Positions 25,656 to 34,200 of a DNA stretch of 64,000 nt are shown one piece after another. Under the pieces are notes generated by a model. That model saw nothing but the letters and a program-made list of their open reading frames with translations. It was not told where the DNA came from and did not search any database. The stretch lies in the NCBI GenBank assembly GCA_049597955.1, contig JBMYND010000002.1, positions 62,001-126,000 on the forward strand, in the 5' to 3' direction. The translations under genes were made by a program, and so were the position numbers. The stretch's first letter is position 1; every line of letters starts with the position of its first letter. The DNA is from JAYPAN01 sp049597955. GTDB lineage: Bacteria; Pseudomonadota; Alphaproteobacteria; RS24.

Positions 25656-25692
25656 AAAACCCCGCCCATCGGGTGACGGGCGGGGCTTATTT
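25654..25692. terminator. Bidirectional terminator between mutL and the acyl-CoA dehydrogenase gene
   Basis: CCCCGCCC (25660-25667) pairs with GGGCGGGG (25678-25685) around a 10-nt loop. A T-rich run follows on the plus strand and six A residues precede it (T run on the minus strand), so it can serve both convergent genes. Confidence 0.88.
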
Positions 25693-25708
25693 TACCAATG
25701 CGCGCCAA

Positions 25709-26971
25709 TTAGCTGCGTGGCACGTCCAGCGTTTTCATTTCTGCTTCGCCAGCCTGGCTCAAATCGGCGTATTTTTTCATTTCCAGACGAGCAATTGTGC
25801 GGTTATGCACTTCATCCGGCCCGTCCGCGATACGCAGCGTGCGGATGCTGGCATACATGCGCGCCAACCCAAAATCTTTGGTCACGCCGCCGCCGCCATG
25901 CGCTTGAATGGCATCATCAATGATTTGCAGGGCAATGCGTGGGCCAGCCACTTTAATTTGGGCAATCTCGCTTTTTGCCACCTTATTGCCGACCGTATCC
26001 ATCATATAGGCGGCTTTCATGGTCAAAAGGCGGGTCATTTCGATATTGGTGCGCGCTTCGGCAATGCGTTGTTCCCAAATGCTTTGGTCGGCAACGACTT
26101 TGCCAAAGGCCGTGCGGGTCATCAGCCTTGTGCACATTTTCTCAAGCGCGCGCTCGGCGACGCCAATTGTGCGCATGCAATGGTGAATCCGCCCCGGGCC
26201 AAGCCGCCCCTGAGCAATCTCAAAGCCGCGGCCTTCGCCAAGCAGCAGGTTTTCGGCCGGCACACGAACATTTTCAAGCAATACTTCAGCATGGCCATGC
26301 GGGGCATCATCATAACCAAACACCGGCAACATGCGCTCGACTTTCACGCCCGGCGCATCAAGCGGCATCAGAATTTGCGATTGCTGCTGGTGGCGCGGCG
26401 CGTCGGGATTGGTTTTGCCCATCACAATGGCAATGGTGCAGCGCGGGTCGCCAACACCGGACGACCACCATTTGCGCCCGTTAATGACATATTCATCGCC
26501 ATCGCGCTCAATGCGGGTTTCGATATTGGTCGCATCTGAGGAGGCAACAGCCGGCTCGGTCATCAAAAAGGCCGAGCGGATTTTGCCGTCCAAAAGCGGC
26601 TTCATATATTCTTCTTTATGCCGGTCATTGCCATAGCGTTCCAGCACTTCCATATTGCCGGTATCAGGGGCGGAGCAGTTAAACACTTCCGAGGCAAAGC
26701 CGACGCGGCCCATAATTTCGCATAGGGGCGCATATTCGACATTGGACAGGCCATAGCCGCGATCGCTTTCCGGCAGAAACAGATTCCACAAACCTTCCGC
26801 CTTGGCCTTTTCTTTCAATTCTTCAAGAATGGCGGGAACCTGCCAGCGATTTTCGCCAAAATCTTCCATTTGCTGCGCATAAGTAGCTTCATTCGGATAA
26901 ATATGTTCATCCATAAATGCCTCAACACGGGCAATCAGCTCTTTGGTGCGCTCATTATGTTCAAAAATCAT
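25709..26971 (-). CDS. Acyl-CoA dehydrogenase, ACAD10/11-like
   Basis: FAD-dependent acyl-CoA oxidising enzyme of 420 residues. The N-terminal helical domain spans about 1-125, and the FAD and substrate beta domain includes SAFLMTEPAVASSDATNI and INGRKWWSSGVGDPRC. The C-terminal domain includes RTAFGKVVADQSIWEQRIAE and ADGPDEVHNRTIARLE. The WWSSGVGDP and QAHGGGGVTKDF blocks are characteristic of the ACAD10/11 and large-chain branch. In animals this domain is fused to an APH-type kinase, and an APH-type kinase gene lies 2.1 kb away here. The likely substrate is a medium- or long-chain, possibly 4-hydroxy (phospho) acyl-CoA; that is inference. Confidence 0.9.
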   Translation of the reverse strand: MIFEHNERTKELIARVEAFMDEHIYPNEATYAQQMEDFGENRWQVPAILEELKEKAKAEGLWNLFLPESDRGYGLSNVEYAPLCEIMGRVGFASEVFNCSAPDTGNMEVLERYGNDRHKEEYMKPLLDGKIRSAFLMTEPAVASSDATNIETRIERDGDEYVINGRKWWSSGVGDPRCTIAIVMGKTNPDAPRHQQQSQILMPLDAPGVKVERMLPVFGYDDAPHGHAEVLLENVRVPAENLLLGEGRGFEIAQGRLGPGRIHHCMRTIGVAERALEKMCTRLMTRTAFGKVVADQSIWEQRIAEARTNIEMTRLLTMKAAYMMDTVGNKVAKSEIAQIKVAGPRIALQIIDDAIQAHGGGGVTKDFGLARMYASIRTLRIADGPDEVHNRTIARLEMKKYADLSQAGEAEMKTLDVPRS

Positions 26972-27044
26972 CGGTGTCTCCCTCTTTATATGATGTCGTG
27001 ATTTAAGCAGTCTGGTGCAAAGCTTACCAGAAAAAAAACCGGCT

Positions 27045-27515
27045 TCAGGTTACATTTCGCCGCAGGGCGAAAAAATCTTTCAGCAAGCCGGCGCAATCGG
27101 ATTCGCGCAAACCGCCATAGATTTCCGGGCTGTGATGACATGATGCTTGGGCAAACAAAGCCACGCCATTATCAACCGCCCCGCCTTTCAAATCGGCCGC
27201 ACCATAATAGAGCCGCGCCAGGCGCGCCTCGGCAATCGCACCGGCGCACATGGGGCAGGGCTCAAGCGTGACATATAAATCGCAGCCGGTCAGGCGTTGA
27301 TTGCCAAGCGCGATGCAAGCCGCGCGAATGGCGGCGATTTCGGCATGGGCGGTCGGGTCATTTGCGGCGCGCATTTGGTTGCGGGCGCGGGCCAGCACGT
27401 CACCGGTCGGGCCGACAATCACCGCGCCAACCGGCACTTCACCGGCGCGCGCCGCCGCTTCGGCCTCGGCCAGCGCCATGCCCATATAATCTTTCTCTTC
27501 TGTGGTGTTTTCCAT
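27045..27515 (-). CDS. tadA: tRNA adenosine(34) deaminase
   Basis: Zinc enzyme converting A34 to inosine in tRNA-Arg(ACG), essential in most bacteria. 156 residues with the cytidine/deoxycytidylate deaminase signature: TAHAEIAAIRAA (His ligand and catalytic Glu) and TLEPCPMCAGAI (two Cys ligands). The GEVPVGAVIV start of the core and the C-terminal helix region fit TadA rather than a free-nucleoside deaminase. It is divergent from rluB, with a 46-bp shared promoter space. Confidence 0.95.
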   Translation of the reverse strand: MENTTEEKDYMGMALAEAEAAARAGEVPVGAVIVGPTGDVLARARNQMRAANDPTAHAEIAAIRAACIALGNQRLTGCDLYVTLEPCPMCAGAIAEARLARLYYGAADLKGGAVDNGVALFAQASCHHSPEIYGGLRESDCAGLLKDFFALRRNVT

Positions 27516-27561
27516 TTTATCAGGCTAGCACGGCGGGGGCGCTTCATGCTAGTCAGACACA

Positions 27562-28518
27562 ATGAGCCGCGACCCCAAATCAGACCGCAAGCGCCGCGTC
27601 GGCAGTGCTGCCAAATCTACTGGCAAATCACCTGCTAAATCAACCGGCAGCTCCGCTTTTGAAGGCGACCGCATCGCCAAAGTGCTGGCGCGTGCCGGCG
27701 TTTGCTCGCGCCGAGAAGCGGAAGCCTATATCGCCGCCGGTCGCGTCAGCGTCAATGGCCGCAAACTCGCCTCACCAGCTTTTAATGTCGTGCCACAAGA
27801 CCGTATCAGCGTTGATGGCAAGCCGGTTGGCGCGCCCGACCCGCCGCGCCTGTGGCGCTTGCACAAAGCGGCTGGTTTGGTGACAACAAGCCGCGACCCG
27901 CAGGGCAGGCCAACCATATTTCAAAAATTACCGGCCGGGCTGCCAAGGCTCAATCCGGTCGGGCGATTGGACATTAATACGGAAGGGCTGATTTTGCTGA
28001 CCAATGATGGTGGGCTGAAACGGCTGCTTGAACTGCCCTCGACCGGCTGGCAACGCCGCTATCGCGTGCGCGCCTTTGACGGCCAAAAAACCGGCAAAAA
28101 TGACAATGCGCTGGCTGAAAAATTGGCCGCGCTGAAACAGGGCATCACCATTGACGGGGTCTCTTATCGCGGCATTGATGCCAGTCTGGAGCGCCGCATT
28201 GGCGGCAATGTCTGGCTCAGCATGGCGCTGCGCGAAGGTAAAAATCGTGAAATCAAGCGGGTGCTGGAACATTTGGATTTGCAAGTGAACCGGCTTATCC
28301 GCCTGTCTTTCGGCCCGTTCCAACTCGGTCAATTGGCTGAAGGGGCGGTTGAGGAAGTGCCACGGCGTGTGCTGCGCCAGCAGCTTGGCAAAAATTGGCA
28401 CATGCTGGCTGGCAATAATGGCGGCGACAACAGTGAAGTCAGTGGCGCACCCCGCCGTGAAAAAAAACCGGCGCGCCCGACCACACCGAGAAAGCCTGAT
28501 GCGCATCACCGGCGGTGA
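27562..28518 (+). CDS. rluB: 23S rRNA pseudouridine synthase, RluB family
   Basis: Modifies uridine in the large-subunit rRNA (RluB acts on U2605 in E. coli). 318 residues. A basic, low-complexity N-terminus (about 1-30) precedes an S4 RNA-binding domain (IAKVLARAGVCSRREAEAYI). The catalytic domain has the key Asp in GRLDINTEGLILLTNDG and continues through REGKNREIKRVLEHL. The C-terminal tail is basic and disordered (EKKPARPTTPRK). The last 20 bp overlap the start of rsmD, so the two are cotranscribed. Confidence 0.93.
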   Translation: MSRDPKSDRKRRVGSAAKSTGKSPAKSTGSSAFEGDRIAKVLARAGVCSRREAEAYIAAGRVSVNGRKLASPAFNVVPQDRISVDGKPVGAPDPPRLWRLHKAAGLVTTSRDPQGRPTIFQKLPAGLPRLNPVGRLDINTEGLILLTNDGGLKRLLELPSTGWQRRYRVRAFDGQKTGKNDNALAEKLAALKQGITIDGVSYRGIDASLERRIGGNVWLSMALREGKNREIKRVLEHLDLQVNRLIRLSFGPFQLGQLAEGAVEEVPRRVLRQQLGKNWHMLAGNNGGDNSEVSGAPRREKKPARPTTPRKPDAHHRR

Positions 28519-29056
28519 GTTTCGCGGTCGGATATTGCAAGTGCCGCGCGGGCGCAGCACGCGCCCGACCGCCGACCGCACGCGCGAGGCACTGTTTTCC
28601 ATTCTGACCGCGCAGCAGAGTTTTGAAGGGCTGCATGTGCTCGACCTGTTCGCCGGCACCGGCGCGCTGGGGCTTGAAGCACTGTCACGCGGGGCGCAAG
28701 CGGCGCTGTTTGTCGAGCAAGACCATGCGGTGTGCCATTTGCTACAAAACAATATAGCAAGCTGCGCGACCGGCGAAAAAGCCAGCCTCATGCGCCGCGA
28801 TGCAACGCGATTGGGCGCGGCGCGGCGGGCTTTTGATTTGGTGTTTGCCGACCCGCCCTATGGGCAGGGTTTGGCTGAAAAAACGCTGGCCGGTCTTCAA
28901 GCACAGGGCTGGCTGTCGGCGCAGGCGCGGTTGATTGTCGAAGAAGACAGACGCAGTGATTTTGCTGCGCCTGATGGCTTTCACGAAACCGACCGTCGCC
29001 AATATGGCGATACCGAGCTGATATTTTTGCGCCTTTTGTCAAGCCCCGCCGATTAG
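28499..29056 (+). CDS. rsmD: 16S rRNA (guanine(966)-N2)-methyltransferase
   Basis: SAM-dependent methyltransferase acting on assembled 30S particles. I use ATG 28499, giving MRITGGEFRGRILQVP, the conserved RsmD N-terminus; the frame is open further upstream inside rluB. 185 residues. The SAM site is VLDLFAGTGALGLEALSRGA and the catalytic motif IV is FADPPYGQGL. It overlaps rluB by 20 nt. It converges on the APH-type kinase gene with a 13-bp gap and no visible terminator. Confidence 0.94.
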   Translation: MRITGGEFRGRILQVPRGRSTRPTADRTREALFSILTAQQSFEGLHVLDLFAGTGALGLEALSRGAQAALFVEQDHAVCHLLQNNIASCATGEKASLMRRDATRLGAARRAFDLVFADPPYGQGLAEKTLAGLQAQGWLSAQARLIVEEDRRSDFAAPDGFHETDRRQYGDTELIFLRLLSSPAD

Positions 29057-29069
29057 GGCGGCGCTGCAA

Positions 29070-30149
29070 TCAGTCAATCGCACCGGCTTTCAACGCATGC
29101 TGCCAGCCCATTGTGGCCAATGGTGTCACGCGCTCTTCCATGGCTGATGCATGTTCATTGGAGGCTGTGCCGTCGCGCACCCGCCCGACAATGCCCTGCA
29201 AAATGCCGGCCAGCCGGAACATATTATAGGCAATATAGAAATCCATATTCTCTATGCTGTCGCGGCCTGTATGTTGGCAATAAAGCCGCGTATATTCATC
29301 GGCATCGGGAATGTTGAGCGCCTCAAAATCGGAACCAACAAGGCTTGAGGTGGAGGCCGCATCAGCCGGCATATACCATTGCATTAAATGATAGGTGAAA
29401 TCGCCAAGCGGATGGCCAAGCGTGGACAATTCCCAATCCAGCACCGCTTTCACTTGCGGCTCGCTCGGATGCAGCACCATATTGTCGAGCCGATAATCGC
29501 CATGCACAATTGAGACCGCTTCATCATCGGGGATATTTTTGGGTAGCCATTCAATCAGCCGGTTCATTGGCGTGATTTCCTGGGTTTCGGACAATTGATA
29601 TTGCTTGGTCCAGCGCGAAATTTGGCGTTCGAAATAATTGCCGGGCTTGCCGAAATCGCCAAGGCCAATCGCCTCATAATCGGCCATATGCAAATCGGCC
29701 AGTGTTTTGATTTTCGCCTCAAAAATCGGGCGGCGACCCTCGCGGGGAATATCGGGCAGGCGCGGATCCCATAAAATCCGGCCCTCAACCATATCCATAA
29801 TGTAGAACATGGTGCCGACCACGCTTTCATCCTCGCATAAACAATAAGTGCGCGGCACCGGAAAGCCAATGGAGCCAAGCGCCGTTATCACCCGATATTC
29901 GCGGTCAACCGCATGCGCCGATGGCAGCAATTTGCCCGGCGGTTTGCGCCGCATCACATATTTGCGGTTTGGTGTGACAAGTTGATAAGTCGGGTTGGAT
30001 TGGCCGCCCTTAAACTGGCGCACTTCCAGCGGCCCCTCAAAACCTTCCACATGGGCGGCGGCATAATCGGCCAGCTTTTGTTCGTCAAATTTATGCGTAT
30101 CAGCGACTTCTTTTGTGCCGCCAAATTTTTCGATACCTTCATCTTTCAT
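29070..30149 (-). CDS. APH-family phosphotransferase, ACAD10/11 N-domain-like
   Basis: Aminoglycoside-phosphotransferase fold kinase, 359 residues. The N-lobe contains QFKGGQSNPTYQLVTPNRKYVMRRKPPG (ATP-binding lysine region). The Brenner-type catalytic motif is IVHGDYRLDNMVLHP, and the metal-binding Asp is in VKAVLDWELSTLGHPLGDF. This family is not an antibiotic-resistance kinase: it matches the kinase domain fused to acyl-CoA dehydrogenase in ACAD10/11 and the LvaA-type kinase for 4-hydroxyacyl-CoA. It lies 36 bp downstream of purD on the same strand. The nearby ACAD-like gene could act on its phosphorylated product. Confidence 0.86.
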   Translation of the reverse strand: MKDEGIEKFGGTKEVADTHKFDEQKLADYAAAHVEGFEGPLEVRQFKGGQSNPTYQLVTPNRKYVMRRKPPGKLLPSAHAVDREYRVITALGSIGFPVPRTYCLCEDESVVGTMFYIMDMVEGRILWDPRLPDIPREGRRPIFEAKIKTLADLHMADYEAIGLGDFGKPGNYFERQISRWTKQYQLSETQEITPMNRLIEWLPKNIPDDEAVSIVHGDYRLDNMVLHPSEPQVKAVLDWELSTLGHPLGDFTYHLMQWYMPADAASTSSLVGSDFEALNIPDADEYTRLYCQHTGRDSIENMDFYIAYNMFRLAGILQGIVGRVRDGTASNEHASAMEERVTPLATMGWQHALKAGAID

Positions 30150-30185
30150 GTCTTTCCTCCCCCTATACGGTTTTGTTGTCGCCGT

Positions 30186-31466
30186 TTAGCCGTCGCGCGT
30201 CAACTCCCGCCAGCCAATATCGCGGCGGCAAAAGCCCTGCGGCCAGTCAATCTGGTCTATCGCAGCATAGGCATTTGCGCGCGCTTGTGCCACTGTTTTG
30301 CCCCGTGCCGTGACATTCAGCACGCGCCCGCCAATGGCGCGCAATGTGCCATCCGCCGCGATTTGCGTGCCAGCGTGAAAGACGGTTACTTGCTCGGCAT
30401 CGCCAAGCGCCTCCAGCCCTTTGATTTGGGTGTTTTTTTCATAAGCGCCGGGATAGCCGTCAGCCGCCATCACCACGGTAATGGCCGTGCCGTCATGCCA
30501 TTGCGCCTGATGGCCAGCCAATTGCCCGACCGCGCAAGCGTGCAAGAGCGGCACAATATCACCGGCCATCATGGCCATCAGCACCTGACATTCCGGGTCG
30601 CCAAAGCGGCAATTATATTCGACCAGTTTCGGGCCTTGCGCGGTCAGCATCAGCCCGGCATAAAGCACACCGCGATAGGGATGGCCGCGCGCTGCCATAG
30701 TCTTCAATGTCGGTTCAATAATGCGCCGCATAGTGGTGTCGATAATCGCCTCGGTCATAATGGCGGTTGGTGCATAAGCGCCCATGCCGCCCGTATTGGG
30801 GCCCGTATCGCCTTCGCCGACGCGCTTATGGTCTTGTGCTGATAAAAGCGGCAGCGCGGTTTCGCCGTCGCACAGCACAAAAAAGCTGGCTTCCTCGCCG
30901 GTCATAAATTCCTCAATCACCAGCGACGCGCCGGCTGCGCCAAAAGCGCCGTCAAAAATCATATCCACCGCCTCATGCGCCTGCGCGGCGGTTTCAGCGA
31001 TAATCACGCCCTTGCCGGCGGCCAGCCCGTCTGCCTTGATGACAATGGGCAGGCTTTGTGTGTCGAGATAGGCATGGGCCGGGGCGGCGGCCTCAAAGTT
31101 TTGAAAGGCGGCGGTCGGAATATCGGCCTCGGCGCATAATTGCTTGGTATAGGCTTTGGAGCCTTCCAGCTTGGCGGCTTCGGCATCGGGGCCAAAACAG
31201 GCAATTTCGGCGGCGCGCAAGGCGTCGGCCAGCCCATCCACCAAGGGCGCTTCCGGCCCGATAACCACCAATGTCACGGCGTTTTCGCGGCAAAAGGCAA
31301 TTACCGCATCATGGTCGGCAGCATCAAGCGCGATATTTTCGGCATGGCGCAAAGTGCCGCCATTGCCCGGCGCGCAATACAGCTTTTCCAATTCCGGACT
31401 GCGCGCGATTTTCCAGCACAGCGCATCCTCGCGCCCGCCACTGCCCAAAACCAGAATCTTATGCAT
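30186..31466 (-). CDS. purD: Phosphoribosylamine--glycine ligase (GAR synthetase)
   Basis: Second step of de novo purine synthesis: phosphoribosylamine + glycine + ATP to GAR. 426 residues, standard. The N-terminal GSGGREDALCWKIARSPE is the PurD start motif. The ATP-grasp domain includes LPIVIKADGLAAGKGVI and the metal-binding VEYNCRFGDPECQVLM. Divergent from xseA with about 110 bp between the starts; the APH-type kinase gene follows 36 bp downstream. Confidence 0.97.
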   Translation of the reverse strand: MHKILVLGSGGREDALCWKIARSPELEKLYCAPGNGGTLRHAENIALDAADHDAVIAFCRENAVTLVVIGPEAPLVDGLADALRAAEIACFGPDAEAAKLEGSKAYTKQLCAEADIPTAAFQNFEAAAPAHAYLDTQSLPIVIKADGLAAGKGVIIAETAAQAHEAVDMIFDGAFGAAGASLVIEEFMTGEEASFFVLCDGETALPLLSAQDHKRVGEGDTGPNTGGMGAYAPTAIMTEAIIDTTMRRIIEPTLKTMAARGHPYRGVLYAGLMLTAQGPKLVEYNCRFGDPECQVLMAMMAGDIVPLLHACAVGQLAGHQAQWHDGTAITVVMAADGYPGAYEKNTQIKGLEALGDAEQVTVFHAGTQIAADGTLRAIGGRVLNVTARGKTVAQARANAYAAIDQIDWPQGFCRRDIGWRELTRDG

Positions 31467-31575
31467 AGTGCAGACCTTGAAAAATGTCAGTATAACAGTC
31501 AGGTGAGTCGCCCCACCAACCCTGTTGGCGTCTTATCACATTGCGAAGGCTGAAGCAAAATCGAGGCGAAAACAG

Positions 31576-33018
31576 ATGCAGGATTCTGAGGGCAATTTGG
31601 TCGAATTGACGGTCAGCGAATTGTCCGGCGCGGTCAAACGCCAGATTGAAGACGGTTTTGGCCGGGTTCGGGTGCGCGGTGAATTGGGTCGCGTCGCACG
31701 CCCGGCTTCCGGCCATGTCTATTTTGACCTGAAAGACGACAAGGCGGTGCTGGCGGCGATTATGTGGAAAGGCACGGCGACGCGCTTAAGCGTGCAGCCG
31801 GAACAGGGCTTGGAGGTTATTGTGACCGGCAAGCTGACCACTTATCCCGGCCAGTCGCGCTATCAGATGATTGTCGAAAGCCTTGAGCCTGCCGGTGAGG
31901 GGGCGCTGATGGCGCTGCTCAATGCGCGGCGGCAGCAATTGGCGGCGGAAGGCTTGTTTGACGCCGCGCGCAAACAGCAATTGCCTTATTTGCCGCAAGT
32001 GATTGGCGTTGTCACCAGCCCGTCCGGCGCGGTGATTCGCGATATTTTGCACCGGCTGGCCGACCGGTTTCCGCGTCATGTGCTGGTCTGGCCGGTGCGC
32101 GTGCAGGGCGAGACTTGCGCCGAGGAAGTGGCGCGCGCCATTGCCGGTTTCAACGCGCTGGCCCCGAATGGCGATATTCCGCGCCCCGATGTGCTGATTG
32201 TGGCGCGCGGTGGCGGCAGTCTGGAAGATTTATGGGGCTTTAATGAAGAAATTGTCGCGCGCACGGCAGCGCAATCCGATATTCCGCTGATTTCCGCTGT
32301 CGGCCATGAAACCGATACGACATTGATAGATTATGCCGCCGACAGGCGCGCCCCGACGCCGACCGCGGCGGCGGAAATGGCGGTGCCGGTGCGCGCCGAG
32401 CTGGTTGCGCAATTGGCGGATTTATCAACCCGCATGATGCGCGCGCAAATGCGCTTGCTGGCCGCCAAGGGCGATTATTTGCGCGGCGCGGCGCGCGGGC
32501 TGCCAAGGCTGGAAGACATGCTGGCGCTGCCCGCGCAAAGGCTGGATGGGCTGCGCTTGCGCCTGTCGGGCGGCTTGCAGGCCCATATTCGCGCCCATGC
32601 CGGCCGACGCGACCGGGTGGCGGCGCGGCTGACGCCCTATGCGCTGTCCCAGCGTGTGCAGGCAGTGTCGCGCCAACTTGCCGATATGCACAGGCGCGCG
32701 CAGCGGCAAATCACGGCGATTGTCGATAATGGTTTTGTGCAAGCGGCCGGGCTGGGCCGGCAATTAACCCTGCTCAGCCATGAATCGGTTTTGCAGCGCG
32801 GTTTTGCGCTGGTATTGGACAGCCAAGGCCGCGCCATTCGCCATGCGGCTGAGGCACCGCCCGGCACCGATATTGAGGTTCGTTTTGCAGGCGATGAGGC
32901 ATTGTCAGCGCGGGTGACGGGGGGCGGTGAGAGCGGCGAAAGCGCCAATCCAAAACCCGCTTCGCGCCGCAAAGCAAAAAACAAACCGGCAGATGACGGG
33001 CAGGGCGAATTGTTGTAA
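31576..33018 (+). CDS. xseA: Exodeoxyribonuclease VII large subunit
   Basis: Catalytic subunit of the single-strand-specific ExoVII. Start ATG 31576 (MQDSEGNLVELTVSEL) has GAGGCG 7 nt upstream; a TTG at 31525 in frame is less likely. 480 residues. The N-terminal OB fold includes GHVYFDLKDDKAVLAAIMWKG. The catalytic domain includes GVVTSPSGAVIRDILHRL, the RGGGSLEDLWGFNEE motif and SAVGHETDTTLIDYAADRRAPTPTAAAE. A long coiled-coil region (about 290-400) and a basic C-terminal tail follow. xseB is not in the window. A DUF2093 gene follows after 31 bp. Confidence 0.96.
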   Translation: MQDSEGNLVELTVSELSGAVKRQIEDGFGRVRVRGELGRVARPASGHVYFDLKDDKAVLAAIMWKGTATRLSVQPEQGLEVIVTGKLTTYPGQSRYQMIVESLEPAGEGALMALLNARRQQLAAEGLFDAARKQQLPYLPQVIGVVTSPSGAVIRDILHRLADRFPRHVLVWPVRVQGETCAEEVARAIAGFNALAPNGDIPRPDVLIVARGGGSLEDLWGFNEEIVARTAAQSDIPLISAVGHETDTTLIDYAADRRAPTPTAAAEMAVPVRAELVAQLADLSTRMMRAQMRLLAAKGDYLRGAARGLPRLEDMLALPAQRLDGLRLRLSGGLQAHIRAHAGRRDRVAARLTPYALSQRVQAVSRQLADMHRRAQRQITAIVDNGFVQAAGLGRQLTLLSHESVLQRGFALVLDSQGRAIRHAAEAPPGTDIEVRFAGDEALSARVTGGGESGESANPKPASRRKAKNKPADDGQGELL

Positions 33019-33049
33019 AACCGCGAGGGATTAAACAGGGTGAGGGTCA

Positions 33050-33250
33050 ATGGGCGGCACGGAAGCAAAAATAAAATATCTTGATGGTGATTTTGAAGTC
33101 GTCATGCCCGGCTCGCATGTTGTATGCGCGGTCACCGGCAAGCCGGTGGCGCTGGAAGATTTGCGCTATTGGAGTGTTGACCGGCAGGAAGCCTATATTG
33201 ACGCCGAGGCTTCCATGCAGGCAGAATTGGCGCATCGGAATACAGGCTGA
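33050..33250 (+). CDS. DUF2093 family small protein
   Basis: 66 residues: an acidic N-terminal part (KIKYLDGDFEVVMPGSHVVC) and the conserved CAVTGKPVALEDLRYWSVDRQE block of DUF2093, a family known almost only from Alphaproteobacteria and usually found beside xseA, as here. Function unknown. The Cys at about residue 26 and the GKP-x-L-x-D-L-RYW motif are the conserved points. The stop overlaps the start of the M23 peptidase by 1 nt (TGATG), so the two are translationally coupled. Confidence 0.85.
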   Translation: MGGTEAKIKYLDGDFEVVMPGSHVVCAVTGKPVALEDLRYWSVDRQEAYIDAEASMQAELAHRNTG

Positions 33251-34200
33251 TGACGCCTGCGATACGGCTTCATGTTTTTGCATTTTTGATTTTCAGCCTG
33301 ACCGGCGCAGCCTGTTTTGCCGCCGATAATTTGCCGCCGCTCAAATTTCCGGCGCAATATGTTGCCGATTTTAACGGGCAGTTGACGCAAGGCGGTTTTC
33401 TGCGCCTGCAACTCAAAGCCGGTGTTGAATTATCGCTCAATGATGCGCCGGTTGACCAGATTGACGGGCTGGCGCTTATCGGTTTTGGCCGCGATGCGCC
33501 TTTGCGCCAAAGGCTGCGTTTTCATGCCGCCAATGCGCCCGATAAATCCGGCGACAGCATGGTCATTGAATTGGTCAAACGCGATTACAGGCTGCAATAT
33601 ATTGACGGTCTGCCGCCGCAAATGGTGACACCGCCGGATGAGGCGTGGCCGCGCATCCGCGCCCAAAGCCAGCAAAAGCGCGCCGCCCGTGCGAAAACTG
33701 CGCATCAGCCCTGGATGGCAGATGCGTTGCGCGCCGGTTTGCGCGACGGGGTGGACTGGCCGGTTATCGGGCGTGTGACCGGTGTTTATGGCAGCCAGCG
33801 ATTTTACAATCGCCAGCCGCGCCGCCCGCATTTCGGCATTGACATTGCCGCCCCGAAGGGAACCCCAATCCGCGCCCCAATGGCCGGAGAAGTAACCTTA
33901 TCGGAGCCGGATATGTATTTTGAGGGCGGGCTGATTTTTATCCATCACGGGCTTGGCCTGACCTCGGCCTATATGCATCTCGACAGCCTGTTTGTGCGGG
34001 CAGGCGACCAGATTGCGGGCGGGCAGATAATCGGCACGGTCGGCTCAACCGGTCGCTCCACCGGCCCGCATCTTGATTGGCGCTTGTTTTGGCGCGACCA
34101 AAGGCTTGACCCGCAATTGCTGGCCGGGGCCATGCCGCCGCCCAAATCTGCTGACAGCAATGCCAAACGCCCGCGCCCGCGCCCGTCGTTGGCTGATTAG
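33250..34200 (+). CDS. M23-family (LytM-type) peptidase, periplasmic
   Basis: Predicted cell-wall endopeptidase or LytM regulator. 316 residues: signal peptide (cleavage near AACFAAD), a beta-rich N-domain of about 150 residues, then the LytM domain from about 195. Metal ligands are seen as PHFGIDIAAPKGTPIRAP (HxGxD) and YMHLDS. The final motif reads GPHLDWRLFW, so the usual second His of HxH is Asp; the family has such forms, and activity is not certain. Coupled to DUF2093 by overlapping stop and start codons. The last bases overlap the convergent lpxK stop. Confidence 0.87.
   Translation: MTPAIRLHVFAFLIFSLTGAACFAADNLPPLKFPAQYVADFNGQLTQGGFLRLQLKAGVELSLNDAPVDQIDGLALIGFGRDAPLRQRLRFHAANAPDKSGDSMVIELVKRDYRLQYIDGLPPQMVTPPDEAWPRIRAQSQQKRAARAKTAHQPWMADALRAGLRDGVDWPVIGRVTGVYGSQRFYNRQPRRPHFGIDIAAPKGTPIRAPMAGEVTLSEPDMYFEGGLIFIHHGLGLTSAYMHLDSLFVRAGDQIAGGQIIGTVGSTGRSTGPHLDWRLFWRDQRLDPQLLAGAMPPPKSADSNAKRPRPRPSLAD

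Noticed and set aside
29070..30149. Aminoglycoside resistance gene
   Set aside because: The protein has the APH fold but belongs to the ACAD10/11-type metabolic kinases; context is housekeeping.
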